A DNA stretch of 64,000 nt from Glaciimonas sp. PCH181 (GTDB lineage Bacteria; Pseudomonadota; Gammaproteobacteria; Burkholderiales; Burkholderiaceae_D), in assembly GCF_003056055.1 (NCBI RefSeq), contig NZ_PYFP01000001.1, positions 2,480,001 through 2,544,000 on the forward strand. Direction: 5' to 3'. Shown here piece after piece: positions 55,294 through 64,000 of this stretch. A model generated the notes under the pieces. The model made no database searches. It saw only the letters and a program-made list of their open reading frames with translations, and was not told where the DNA came from. The number at the start of each line of letters is the position of its first letter. Position 1 is the first letter of the stretch. Position numbers and translations under genes: made by a program.

Positions 55294-56386
55294 TTAACTC
55301 TCCTTCTATATAAACTGATTTAAGATGTAAATCTCGATTGAATACCACCAGATCTGCCCAGCAATTTTGTGCCAGATGCCCCCGGTCTGTAATGCCGAGA
55401 AAACGTGCGGGATTGGCTGACAAACGATTCGATGCGTCATGGATCGTCAAGCCGATAGCGACCAGATTACGCAGCGCCTGATCCATCGTCAGCGTGCTAC
55501 CGGCGAGCGTGCCATCTGCCAGCCTGACGCCGCCCAGACACTTGGTAATAGTCTGGCCGCCTAACAAATAATTGCCGTCGGGCATACCGGCGGCAGCGGT
55601 TGAATCGGTCACGCAATACAGGTGAGGAATACAGCGTAAAGCGGTGCGAATTGCGCCGGGGTGTACATGCAACAGATCAGGAATAATCTCTGCAAAATCG
55701 GCATGCGCCAGCGCCGCGCCGACCATGCCGGGTTCGCGGTGATGAAGACCGGTCATCGCATTAAACAAATGTGCAAAGCTGCCAGCACCGCGTCTCAATG
55801 CCTCCACGCCATCTTCGTAACTGCCCAGTGTGTGTCCAAGCTGGACCCGGATATCGTTTGCTACTAAAGTTTCAATTAATGCAGCGTGACCGCTTACTTC
55901 AGGGGCAATCGTTACCAGTTTCACCGGCACGATATCGTTGTAGCGAGACACTTCTTGGGCGACCCCGCAGCGCGCAAAATCCGGTTGTGCGCCGAGTTTA
56001 CCTGCGTTGATATACGGACCTTCCAGATGAATCCCCAGCATCCGTGCGCCACCTGCGGTGCGTTGTTGACGCATGGGTGCCAGATCGTTTAGCGCACGCT
56101 CGATTTCAACACCAGGGGCTGTCATCGTAGTTGCCAGAAACGCCGTCGTTCCATGGCGGGCATGCAAACGCGCTACCTTGGCACCAGCACCATCAGCCTC
56201 CATGATATCGACGCCACCGCCACCGTGGACGTGTAAATCTATAAATCCAGGAAGAATGAAATCACCATCGTTGTCAGCAGGATTAACCGGTACACCTTCA
56301 ATATCGTCGATCCGATCGCCGAAGGTGATCTCACCAACTATCCAACCATCCGGCGTCAGAATGTTGCCGCCAAGTTGTAAGTTCAT
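55274..56386 (-). CDS. nagA: N-acetylglucosamine-6-phosphate deacetylase
   Basis: 370 aa amidohydrolase that removes acetate from GlcNAc-6-phosphate. Metal-site segments are IDLHVHGGGGVDIMEAD near residue 50, then HLEGPYIN, QLGHTLGSYED and SFAHLFNAMTGLHHREPG, with the catalytic Asp in LYCVTDSTAAAGM. It is followed by the deaminase and preceded by nanK in the same direction. Confidence 0.95.
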   Translation of the reverse strand: MNLQLGGNILTPDGWIVGEITFGDRIDDIEGVPVNPADNDGDFILPGFIDLHVHGGGGVDIMEADGAGAKVARLHARHGTTAFLATTMTAPGVEIERALNDLAPMRQQRTAGGARMLGIHLEGPYINAGKLGAQPDFARCGVAQEVSRYNDIVPVKLVTIAPEVSGHAALIETLVANDIRVQLGHTLGSYEDGVEALRRGAGSFAHLFNAMTGLHHREPGMVGAALAHADFAEIIPDLLHVHPGAIRTALRCIPHLYCVTDSTAAAGMPDGNYLLGGQTITKCLGGVRLADGTLAGSTLTMDQALRNLVAIGLTIHDASNRLSANPARFLGITDRGHLAQNCWADLVVFNRDLHLKSVYIEGELIDITHA

Positions 56387-56422
56387 TTTTTCTCTTAATA
56401 AAATAGTTCGGAAATGACGCGT

Positions 56423-57325
56423 TTAGTCTTGAGACCATTGCATGATTCCAGCCAGACCCGCATCTGCCCCCAGCAGCGCCGCAGTCACCGGTACCTGCGC
56501 CAACGAAGGGGCCTGTGCCAGCGCCTGACGTATGCGTTGCAGCATGCCGTCAGCCAGCCCGACGCTGCCACCGATCACGACCTCGTCCACATCCAGCATC
56601 ATCTGAAAGTTGCTGATTGCCTCCGCCACCGCCATCGCCGCATTGTCAATAATCGCTTCTGCCTCTGGGTTAGTCTGGGCCATCGTAAACAACTCCTTAC
56701 TGTCGATGCGGCGGCCAAACACCGCGCTTGCTTGTCGCGCAAGCGCAGTACCAGACGCCACTTTTTCAAGGCAATCACACCGACCGCAACCGCACTGCAC
56801 GTCGCCATCAACAGGTCCACGGGATATCGTTGTATGCCCTACATGGCCGGCAAGACCCTGCCGTCCGATACGCAGTTGCTGATGCAAGACCAGTCCCCCA
56901 CCAACTCCGGTCGATAAGGTGATAAACAACAGACTCTCGGGAGCAATTGACGATGTGGAAGTCTTACGGATCAGGTACTCCCCCCAAGCCGCTGCCTGCC
57001 CATCGTTCATTAGCACTACAGGGCACGCGAAGCGCGTATTCAGATGGCGTCCCAATGGAAAGCCATCCCAAAATTCGATGATGTGCTGATTCACTGAATA
57101 CACCTTGCCACCATCGATATAGCCTGTCGCCGCTACCGCAACGCGCTCTGGTGCAGGCCAGCCCAATACCAATTGATTGATGGCTTCCAAGAAACCGGCC
57201 GGATCGGTCGCCATCGGTTGCTGGCGACGTTCGATAATCTGTCCCTTACTCACCCAGGCAGCGGCAATTTTTGTACCGCCTACATCAATCGCCAAAAGCA
57301 TATCAATTGGCTTGTTGATTGGCAT
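56423..57325 (-). CDS. nanK: ROK-family N-acetylmannosamine kinase
   Basis: 300 aa from ATG 57325; 16 further in-frame codons upstream overlap nanE and are not conserved. The ATP-binding segment is LLAIDVGGTKIAAAWV, sugar binding LMNDGQAAAWGEYL and GVGGGLVL, and the ROK zinc motif CGCGRCDCLEKVASG is intact. It phosphorylates ManNAc (ROK kinases may also act on glucose or GlcNAc); the neighbours nanE and nanA favour ManNAc. Starts 6 bp after nanE. Confidence 0.9.
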   Translation of the reverse strand: MPINKPIDMLLAIDVGGTKIAAAWVSKGQIIERRQQPMATDPAGFLEAINQLVLGWPAPERVAVAATGYIDGGKVYSVNQHIIEFWDGFPLGRHLNTRFACPVVLMNDGQAAAWGEYLIRKTSTSSIAPESLLFITLSTGVGGGLVLHQQLRIGRQGLAGHVGHTTISRGPVDGDVQCGCGRCDCLEKVASGTALARQASAVFGRRIDSKELFTMAQTNPEAEAIIDNAAMAVAEAISNFQMMLDVDEVVIGGSVGLADGMLQRIRQALAQAPSLAQVPVTAALLGADAGLAGIMQWSQD

Positions 57326-57330
57326 CCTGA

Positions 57331-58014
57331 TTACCCCTTGCGCACGGTTTGCAGCATCGCCGCAATAAACCATTCTGTAATATGTTCGATACGGGTAATA
57401 GCAGAACCGACGGTGACCGAAAAAGCACCGTGACTAAGCGCGTCTGCAGCCTCGGCGGCGGTGCGAATACGGCCCTCTGCCACCACCCGTGCACCGGCAT
57501 CTGACAAACGCCGTACCAACTCCAAATTTGGCGCATCTGAAGGCTGATCAGCGGTTTCATCGGTATAACCGGAAAGTGTGGTGCCGATCAAATCACAACC
57601 TAGCGCCAGCGCCGCCAGGCCATCTGCTTCTGTCGAACAATCCGCCATGGCCAAACGTCCCGCCAAGTGGACGGCCTCCAAGAGGTTTGCGACACTTTCT
57701 GGACGGATGCGCTGAGTACCGTCGAAGGCGATGATCGCCGCACCGGCATGAATCAAATCGTCAACGTCTTGCAAATAGGGGGTAATCCGCACCGGGCTAT
57801 CGGCCAAATCGCGCTTAACAATGCCGATGACCGGCACATTGACGGCAGCCACCACGGCACGCACATTGTCAGCGCCTTCGATGCGCAGACCACCGGCTCC
57901 GGCAGCCACCGCCGCGCAGGCCATCGCGACGATGATGTCTTGCCTGTCCATTGGGCTATCTGGTACCGGCTGGCAAGACACGACGAGCTTATTTCTAAGT
58001 TGTTCAATATTCAT
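57331..58014 (-). CDS. nanE: N-acetylmannosamine-6-phosphate 2-epimerase
   Basis: 227 aa from ATG 58014, the start that matches the family N-terminus ([18 protein letters not shown]). It interconverts ManNAc-6-P and GlcNAc-6-P. Family stretches are [17 protein letters not shown] (catalytic Lys), [26 protein letters not shown] and TLSGYT. An ATG 60 nt upstream overlaps the previous stop by ATGA and is an alternative start; the chosen ATG lacks a strong ribosome site. Confidence 0.92.
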   Translation of the reverse strand: MNIEQLRNKLVVSCQPVPDSPMDRQDIIVAMACAAVAAGAGGLRIEGADNVRAVVAAVNVPVIGIVKRDLADSPVRITPYLQDVDDLIHAGAAIIAFDGTQRIRPESVANLLEAVHLAGRLAMADCSTEADGLAALALGCDLIGTTLSGYTDETADQPSDAPNLELVRRLSDAGARVVAEGRIRTAAEAADALSHGAFSVTVGSAITRIEHITEWFIAAMLQTVRKG

Positions 58015-58070
58015 ATGGAGATATAAACTTAAGTAATCTGTAAGAACCTGGTGACGATCTGCAACGAACA

Positions 58071-59111
58071 TCAAGAAGTGGAGAGCGCCTCAACGGCAGG
58101 TAGTTTTTCATACAGCAAGCAAGCGACGTTGTGCTGTGGGGCTAATTGATACAGATCAGGGATCTTTTCACAACATTTCTGAAACGCTTGCGGACAGCGC
58201 GTATGGAACACACAACCGCTGGGCGGATTTAACGGACTGGGGATTTCACCCTGCAATGGCTCATCGTCAGAGAAGACCAGATCCGGATCGGCAATGGGCG
58301 AACTTTTCCAAAGCGCCTGGGTATAGGGATGCTTTCCGCCCTGAACAATGACTTCGCGCGGTGCATATTCCATCAAGCGGCCCAGATACAATACCAATAC
58401 GCGGTTACAAACGGCTTGCACCATCGGTAAATCGTGCGATATAAAAATGATCGCGAGATTAAATTCTTTTTGCAGGTCGAGCAGCAAATTGATAATTTGC
58501 GCTTTAACCGAGGCATCCAGCGCTGCAACAGCCTCATCGGCAATGATGACCTTTGGCTTGAGTGCCAATGCGCGAGCGATCACGACGCGTTGCTTTTGGC
58601 CACCGGACAACTCATGTGGATAGCGATGCAACACACTGGCTGGCAAACCAACAATATCCAGCAAACGCAAAATTTCCTGACCTTGCTCTTGCTTGCTACC
58701 GCGCTTATGCAGGACAAATGGCTCGCGTAAACTCTGCTCTATCGTCAGGCGACTGTTCAGGCTGGCATTTGGGTCCTGAAACACCATCTGCACGTCACCG
58801 CATAATTGCTTGAGTTCAGCACCACGATAATCCTGAAGCAATTTTCCCCGATATCTGATCGCCCCTGTGGTCGGCTTCAACAGGCGCATACCTAGCTTTC
58901 CCAGCGTTGATTTTCCGCTACCGGACTCGCCGACGATACCCAGAATTTCGCCCGGCTTGAGGGTGAAAGAAACGTCTTGCACAGCGTGTAACGAACGCGT
59001 TTTTCCAAACATGCCGGTTTTGATAGAAAACTGGATACCGACATTTTCAAAGGAGAGAATACTGTCGGTGGTTTGCCGATTGTTCGGGTTCAGGCTTACA
59101 TTTACATTCAT
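58071..59111 (-). CDS. Opp/Dpp-type ABC importer ATPase (second)
   Basis: 346 aa from ATG 59111, which overlaps the stop of the first ATPase by ATGA. Walker A is [12 protein letters not shown], the signature [17 protein letters not shown] and Walker [13 protein letters not shown], where Ala stands in the usual Pro of ADEP. The C-terminal [14 protein letters not shown] may bind an iron-sulfur cluster, as in DppD-like ATPases. Together with the other ATPase, two permeases and the binding protein it forms a dipeptide-family importer dedicated here to sialic acid (inferred from neighbours). Confidence 0.92.
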   Translation of the reverse strand: MNVNVSLNPNNRQTTDSILSFENVGIQFSIKTGMFGKTRSLHAVQDVSFTLKPGEILGIVGESGSGKSTLGKLGMRLLKPTTGAIRYRGKLLQDYRGAELKQLCGDVQMVFQDPNASLNSRLTIEQSLREPFVLHKRGSKQEQGQEILRLLDIVGLPASVLHRYPHELSGGQKQRVVIARALALKPKVIIADEAVAALDASVKAQIINLLLDLQKEFNLAIIFISHDLPMVQAVCNRVLVLYLGRLMEYAPREVIVQGGKHPYTQALWKSSPIADPDLVFSDDEPLQGEIPSPLNPPSGCVFHTRCPQAFQKCCEKIPDLYQLAPQHNVACLLYEKLPAVEALSTS

Positions 59112-60100
59112 GGTTGGTCCCCAAAATGGCAACGGACCAGGTGACCATCTATATCCATTAACGGTGGATTAGTCGTCTGGCAGAGGTCAGTTGCCTGATT
59201 ACACCGATTCGCAAATCGACAACCAACCGGTTCTCCAAATACAGGTTCTACCTGTCCGGGAATGCCGTACAGACGTCCTTCCACATTGGGATTTGGGATC
59301 GATGCGAGCAAGCCTTTGGTATAAGGATGTCGCGGATACTTAAACAAGGTTCTGGTTGTGGTTTGCTCGACCAACTGGCCTGCATACATTACTGCGACAC
59401 GGTCAGCAATCTGTGCAACGACGCCCATATCATGGGTAATAAAAAGAACACCCATTCCTACTTCGCGCTGCAACTTGCGTATCAAACGTAAAATCTGGGC
59501 CTGAATAGTGACATCGAGCGCCGTGGTCGGCTCATCTGCAATCAACACCGCAGGCTTACAAGCAAGCGCAATCGAAATCATCACCCGTTGCCGCATGCCA
59601 CCAGACATTTGATGCGGATATTGTCTGGCACGTATCTCCGGGTCCGAGATGCCAACCAACGTCAATAGTGCTAACGCATGTTCATACGCTTCTTCTTTGG
59701 AGCACCGCCCGTGCGTCATCATGACTTCGGCTATCTGATCCCCGATCCGATGTAAAGGGTTCAGCGAGGTCATCGGTTCCTGAAAAATCATTGCTAATCG
59801 ATTACCGCGAACCCGTTGCATGTCACTAGTGGGAAGACACAATAGATCGACCGGTTGATCCTGCTGATCTTTCAGCCATACCTCGCCAGCAATCCTGACC
59901 TGCCCACTCAATAAACGCATGAGCGAAAATGACGTCACCGATTTACCGCAACCGGATTCGCCGACAATCGCCAGCGTTTCCCCGCGCCGCAGTTGAAAGT
60001 CCAGATCATTGACAGCATTCACTAAGCCAGCGGGCGTCCGGAAGGTCGTCGTTAGCCCTTTTACATCCAGGATTACATCAGAACCAAGCATATTCATCAC
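59108..60100 (-). CDS. Opp/Dpp-type ABC importer ATPase (first)
   Basis: 330 aa. Walker [14 protein letters not shown]-loop [12 protein letters not shown], signature [17 protein letters not shown] and Walker [13 protein letters not shown]. The C-terminal region has [14 protein letters not shown], the cysteine cluster known from this subfamily. It is coupled to the second ATPase by an ATGA overlap and follows nanA at 103 bp. Confidence 0.93.
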   Translation of the reverse strand: MMNMLGSDVILDVKGLTTTFRTPAGLVNAVNDLDFQLRRGETLAIVGESGCGKSVTSFSLMRLLSGQVRIAGEVWLKDQQDQPVDLLCLPTSDMQRVRGNRLAMIFQEPMTSLNPLHRIGDQIAEVMMTHGRCSKEEAYEHALALLTLVGISDPEIRARQYPHQMSGGMRQRVMISIALACKPAVLIADEPTTALDVTIQAQILRLIRKLQREVGMGVLFITHDMGVVAQIADRVAVMYAGQLVEQTTTRTLFKYPRHPYTKGLLASIPNPNVEGRLYGIPGQVEPVFGEPVGCRFANRCNQATDLCQTTNPPLMDIDGHLVRCHFGDQP

Positions 60101-60203
60101 CTATTCTTATGCTATTCATCGTGCCGTTCAGTTAGCACCATATCGCCAACATTTTCCAGAGATGCGTGGTCCCAGAGTGACTCGCAGACCACGCTATCAC
60201 GCG

Positions 60204-61133
60204 TTATAGCAGTCCGGCGCTGACTAATATAGCGCGTATTTTTTCAATCGCAGCATCAGGCAATACGCGATTCGGACGACTCATGTGGCGGTTTTCAATC
60301 AGGCCCATCAAATGCATCGCTGTTTTAAATCCACCCACGCCAGAGGCATTTGGACTGGTATGCGGTACACCCTGGAAGACAATATCGAACAGTGCAATCA
60401 GACGATGTTGTTCGGCGCGCGCAGTTTCCCAATCCCCTGCTTTCGCAGCGTTATACAAACGGACATAACCGGCCGGATCAACGTTACCCAAGCCTGGTAC
60501 ATTACCGTGTGCGCCGCCCAGCAGAGCATAATCAACCATCGTTTCGGAACCGGTCAAAATCGCAAAATCCGGCTGCTCCGCAAAGTCACGCATCAGCATG
60601 CGCATATTGCCATCGTCACCGCTACTATCTTTCACCGCGCAAATAATCTTGCGATCATATAGTTCACGAATGGTTTCGCGTGCCAATTTGAGTTGCACAC
60701 AGACCGGGATATCGTAGGCAATGATCGGCAGATCTACTGCGTCTTTGATGTATGAAAAGTGATCGACCGTCTCAGCCTGACTGGTACGGGTATAAAACTG
60801 TGATGTCACAACGAGACCATCAACACCCAACTCTTTAGCCTGACGCGCATACTCGATTGTACGATCAGTCGTTGGATCAATGACCCCAGCGACCAGAGGC
60901 ACACGACCACCTGCTTCTGCCACCGCAACTTCCATGACATCGGCGCGCTGTTGCGCATTCAAAAAAACCACTTCACTGGTCGAGCCCAGCAAAAACAGGC
61001 CATGCACGCCGCCATCCAGCAGGTGACGGATAACGCGCCGCAAGCTAGGTTTATCGACCTTATAATCATGGGTCAGCGGCGTAACAACCGGGGGGATAAT
61101 GCCGTGCAATTTCAAAGTAGACATCGTATTCAT
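60204..61133 (-). CDS. nanA: N-acetylneuraminate lyase / dihydrodipicolinate synthase family protein
   Basis: 309 aa TIM barrel of the DapA/NanA family. The carboxylate-binding loop is LGSTSEVVFL, Tyr lies in IIAYDIPVC and the Schiff-base Lys in ICAVKDSSGD. The family also holds KDG aldolases and dihydrodipicolinate synthases, so the sequence alone does not fix the substrate. Its position inside an operon with nanE, nanK and nagA makes sialic acid cleavage to ManNAc and pyruvate the likely reaction. Coupled to the upstream permease by ATGA (61130-61133). Confidence 0.85.
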   Translation of the reverse strand: MNTMSTLKLHGIIPPVVTPLTHDYKVDKPSLRRVIRHLLDGGVHGLFLLGSTSEVVFLNAQQRADVMEVAVAEAGGRVPLVAGVIDPTTDRTIEYARQAKELGVDGLVVTSQFYTRTSQAETVDHFSYIKDAVDLPIIAYDIPVCVQLKLARETIRELYDRKIICAVKDSSGDDGNMRMLMRDFAEQPDFAILTGSETMVDYALLGGAHGNVPGLGNVDPAGYVRLYNAAKAGDWETARAEQHRLIALFDIVFQGVPHTSPNASGVGGFKTAMHLMGLIENRHMSRPNRVLPDAAIEKIRAILVSAGLL

Positions 61134-61987
61134 TCCTTCATAGTTTTAGGGTCAAAAGCCTGGCGTAACCCGTCGCCAATAAAATTTGCAGAAAGAGCAG
61201 TGATCACAATTAGCACACCGGATGGCAACCAGATCCAGGGGTATTGCTGAAGAATGGATGCTTCGCGTGCGATGCTGAGCAGACTCCCCCAGCTTGCATC
61301 GGGCAATTGCACTCCAAGGCCCAGAAAGCTCAATCCAGCCTCGGCCATAATGGCGCTAACAAATCCAAGAGATGAAAACACCACCAACACATCGGTCGTG
61401 TTTGGCAAACAGTGTTTAAATAAGATATAGCCGTGCCCTGCCCCTAACGTTTTAGCGGCGGCAACAAACTCCATCTCACGCACACTCAATATGCGGGCTC
61501 GTACCAGACGGCACACCAGCGGCCAGGAAAGCAAACCGATAATCATGATGGTCTTACCAGTACCGGACCCAATCACTGCAGACAGCGTCATCAACACAAT
61601 AATGGTTGGAAATGTCATGACAATATCGACAAAGCGCATGATCAGATTGTCCAGCCAGCCGCCGAAATAACCGGCAAGTCCTCCCAGCACCGTACCAATG
61701 ACCACCGCGAGGACGACACTGCACGCACCAACCAACATTGAAATCTGCCCGGCGGCCATGGTTCGCGCCAGCATATCTCTGCCGGTCTGGTCGGTACCAA
61801 GCCAATGCATGCGCGAAGGTCCTTGCAGCGAGGAGCTCAAATCGATCGCATTCGGATCAAATTGAAATAGCCAGTGAGAAAAAAGGCAGATAACGGTTAC
61901 CAGTAGAAACACGCACACACCCAACATGGCAATCCTATTAGCTCGAAACTTCTGCCATTTACTCGCTTTCAGATTGTTACCACTCAT
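61130..61987 (-). CDS. Opp/Dpp-type ABC importer permease (OppC-like)
   Basis: 285 aa with a cytoplasmic N-terminus, about six membrane helices, and the EAA-like loop REMEFVAAAKTLGAGHGYILFKHCLPN that docks the ATPase. LGTDQTGRDMLARTM is the DppC/OppC signature. It overlaps the next gene, nanA, by 4 bp, which ties the transporter to sialic acid use. Confidence 0.93.
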   Translation of the reverse strand: MSGNNLKASKWQKFRANRIAMLGVCVFLLVTVICLFSHWLFQFDPNAIDLSSSLQGPSRMHWLGTDQTGRDMLARTMAAGQISMLVGACSVVLAVVIGTVLGGLAGYFGGWLDNLIMRFVDIVMTFPTIIVLMTLSAVIGSGTGKTIMIIGLLSWPLVCRLVRARILSVREMEFVAAAKTLGAGHGYILFKHCLPNTTDVLVVFSSLGFVSAIMAEAGLSFLGLGVQLPDASWGSLLSIAREASILQQYPWIWLPSGVLIVITALSANFIGDGLRQAFDPKTMKE

Positions 61988-62066
61988 GTCATCACTCTTG
62001 AATTAGTAAAAAAGTTATGGGCCGTTCAGAAAAATGTGCATCTTCCAACGCTCGGAAAATAAGCAT

Positions 62067-63020
62067 TTATTTGAGCGTTATCCGAGGGTCTATCCACGAA
62101 TAGATAATGTCGGTAATGATATTGATGGCTAATATTGCTAGCGCCATGAATAATGCGATGCCCATAATCAACGGATAGTCGCGGCTCTCAATGCCATCCA
62201 GAAACAGCATCCCCATACCGGGCCAGGAAAACACGACTTCTACAAAGACCGCGCCGCCAATTAATGCACCAAAATTGGCGGCAATCACTGTAACAATCGG
62301 AATGAGCGTATTCGGCAGCGCATGTCGCACCATCACCTTATACGGCGACAATCCTTTGGCGGTTGCTGTGCGCACATAATCTTGCGTCATGACTTCTAGC
62401 AAACCGGCTCTGGTATAACGCATCAGGATCGCAACGAATTGCACCGCGAGTACGATCGAGGGCAATATCAGGTGATGCAAAATATCAGTCCAGCTGCCAT
62501 CGCCGGGAATGGAATAACCTCCCGCCGGAAACCATCCCAATTTCAGCGAAAAAATATACATCCCGGCAATGCCAACCAAGAAGGCGGGGCAGCTGATCGC
62601 CAGATAGGCGAGGACAGACAAAACATAATCAGTCTTTTTATTGTAATGTCGCGCCGAAACGATACCGGCAAGTATCCCGAGCACTGAGCCTAAGGTTAGA
62701 CCGATAAACGTCAGCATGAACGTCGCCGGAATACGGCTGGCAATCGCGTCCGTTACTTTTTGTCCGTCTTTATATCGATACCCCAAATCCCCATGCACGA
62801 CTTTTTTAATCCAGACAAAAAACCGTACGGGCATAGGCGCATCAAGCCCCAAGTCGTGTCGCAAGATATCTTTTTGCTGGCTCGTTAATGATTGTGTAGG
62901 AGGCACGAAGGCATCAACGGGATCTCCTGGAGCCATATTAATCATCACAAAAATCGCGATTAATATGGCAATTAGTGTCGGAATATTCACCAGAATCCGA
63001 CCAAATAAATATTTCAGCAT
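62067..63020 (-). CDS. Opp/Dpp-type ABC importer permease (OppB-like)
   Basis: 317 aa. N-terminal MLKYLFGRILVNIPTLIAIL, the NMAPGDPVDAF segment and the ATPase-docking loop QDYVRTATAKGLSPYKVMVRHALPN are typical of DppB/OppB. About six membrane helices. It forms the channel with the OppC-like protein, 79 bp downstream. Confidence 0.93.
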   Translation of the reverse strand: MLKYLFGRILVNIPTLIAILIAIFVMINMAPGDPVDAFVPPTQSLTSQQKDILRHDLGLDAPMPVRFFVWIKKVVHGDLGYRYKDGQKVTDAIASRIPATFMLTFIGLTLGSVLGILAGIVSARHYNKKTDYVLSVLAYLAISCPAFLVGIAGMYIFSLKLGWFPAGGYSIPGDGSWTDILHHLILPSIVLAVQFVAILMRYTRAGLLEVMTQDYVRTATAKGLSPYKVMVRHALPNTLIPIVTVIAANFGALIGGAVFVEVVFSWPGMGMLFLDGIESRDYPLIMGIALFMALAILAINIITDIIYSWIDPRITLK

Positions 63021-63092
63021 GTGTTACCCCGACGCTCCCCTAAGGGTGCGTAATTTATTTCAGATTAATGACGACAAATTAAGGATTAAAGA

Positions 63093-64000
63093 TTAACGCA
63101 GTGACCAGTTTTCCGGAAAGTCCTGATATCGTCCGCCGCTGGGCGCTGGCGTCCAGATGACATTTTCAGCATTCTTGGCGACGCCACCGAAACGGTTGGT
63201 CATCCATAATGGAATCCAGGGTAACTTTGCATTAGTTAACCGACAGACGTTTTTGTAGATCTCCGTGCGCTTGGCGTCGTCTGCTTCTATCTGACCCGCC
63301 TGAAACAACCTATCAAGCTCCGGCAAATTTACTCGCATTCGATTCGCCCCTTTTGGCGGCGCGTCGGTTGACGCCATCAACGGTGCCAATACGCTAGGAT
63401 CGGGGCCATTCCCACCACCAGCAAACACCATGCTGAATTTTCCTGCCTCCACCGTTTGCGAGAATGTCGCCACATCAACAAAACGCGGTCGGATATTGAT
63501 GCCGATATCGCCTAACATGGCTTGCAGGGAAGAGACCACATCTTTGGATACTTGATCGCCATAATAAGTCAGCAACTCAATGGGTAAATCATGATTCAGT
63601 TTATGCCAACCGGCGTCTGTCAGTAGTTGTTTTGCTGCTTTCACATTCATTGCATATTGATTGATATCCGCCGGTACGTATTTAGGCAGCGATAACACAC
63701 AGTTATTCAAGCTTGCCTGACCGCCATAGATATACTTAATGATGGCATTTCGATCAATGGCTAGCAGAATGGCCTGACGAACGCGCACATCTTTAAAACG
63801 CGGATCGTTATTGTTGACCCCAATGTAATTGAGTACGTTGGACGGGCCTGCAATAACATTGAATACGTTATTGTTCCGACTCTCTTTGACCTGATCCAGC
63901 GTCAGATAAGTATGCTGAATTTCCCCTGCCTGTAACGCAATTGATGCCGAACTGCCGTCCTTGAAATAACGATTGATCAGCTTGTCGAGCTTTGGCCGAC
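63093..64000 (-). CDS. Family-5 extracellular solute-binding protein, C-terminal part (cut by window edge)
   Basis: About 300 codons; the N-terminus with its signal peptide lies beyond the right edge. VRVRQAILLAIDRNAII is the SBP_bac_5 hallmark; LLTDAGWHKLN and the C-terminal PWIPLWMTNRFGG also fit. It captures the substrate in the periplasm for the importer encoded next to it. Haemophilus ducreyi imports sialic acid with a transporter of the same class (SatABCD), which agrees with the nan genes here, but peptide or oligosaccharide substrates are possible. Confidence 0.9.
   Translation of the reverse strand, partial: RPKLDKLINRYFKDGSSASIALQAGEIQHTYLTLDQVKESRNNNVFNVIAGPSNVLNYIGVNNNDPRFKDVRVRQAILLAIDRNAIIKYIYGGQASLNNCVLSLPKYVPADINQYAMNVKAAKQLLTDAGWHKLNHDLPIELLTYYGDQVSKDVVSSLQAMLGDIGINIRPRFVDVATFSQTVEAGKFSMVFAGGGNGPDPSVLAPLMASTDAPPKGANRMRVNLPELDRLFQAGQIEADDAKRTEIYKNVCRLTNAKLPWIPLWMTNRFGGVAKNAENVIWTPAPSGGRYQDFPENWSLR

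Overview
The window looks like chromosome from a betaproteobacterium of the order Burkholderiales, most likely an Oxalobacteraceae relative such as Glaciimonas, Collimonas or Herminiimonas. This rests on moderate GC, housekeeping gene content and order (plsY, ybaK, xerD, ogt; queG, tsaE, amiC; mutL, miaA) and a Burkholderiales-type phenol catabolic cluster. The placement is by family recognition only; no database search was possible.

Layout. 1-3000: lipid synthesis, tRNA editing, recombination and DNA repair genes. 3000-3400: a tandem, strongly foldable intergenic repeat and a minus-strand terminator. 3900-9000: a TRAP solute-binding protein divergent from a DctS/DctR two-component pair, then an AEC transporter. 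9070-16100: queG, tsaE, amiC, dedA, mutL, miaA. 16207-19000: tRNA-Met followed by a decayed integrative element (frameshifted P4-type integrase and a cargo gene with a frameshift and a nonsense codon).

19000-47850 is a co-oriented minus-strand block of about 29 kb for aromatic and hydrophobic substrates. From the promoter end it holds a sigma-54 activator of the DmpR/MopR/PoxR family; the phenol hydroxylase and meta-cleavage operon (Q K L M N O P C E H I F G B, with no dmpD hydrolase); a YCF48 / RND / DUF1302 / DUF1329 envelope set; methylcrotonyl-CoA carboxylase-type genes; and an operon of a 56-aa ORF, a 134-aa ORF, a Rieske oxygenase, rubredoxin and rubredoxin reductase. The phenol operon and the Rieske operon carry nearly identical -24/-12 promoters and a shared upstream motif at the same distance (about 80 bp). 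One phenol-responsive activator therefore probably drives both. This Rieske-rubredoxin unit is the best candidate for an undescribed system.

48200-49130 is a LysR regulator. 49266-54213 is an insertion-sequence graveyard: a degenerate IS3 copy inside another IS3 remnant, a truncated Tn5-like IS4 transposase, a chimeric gene joining an acyl-CoA-dehydrogenase-like N-terminus to a HupE-like membrane protein, an IS1595 remnant and an intact IS6. 54271 to the right edge is a sialic acid catabolic operon with an Opp/Dpp-type (SatABCD-like) ABC importer, NanA, NanE, NanK, NagA and a SIS-domain deaminase.
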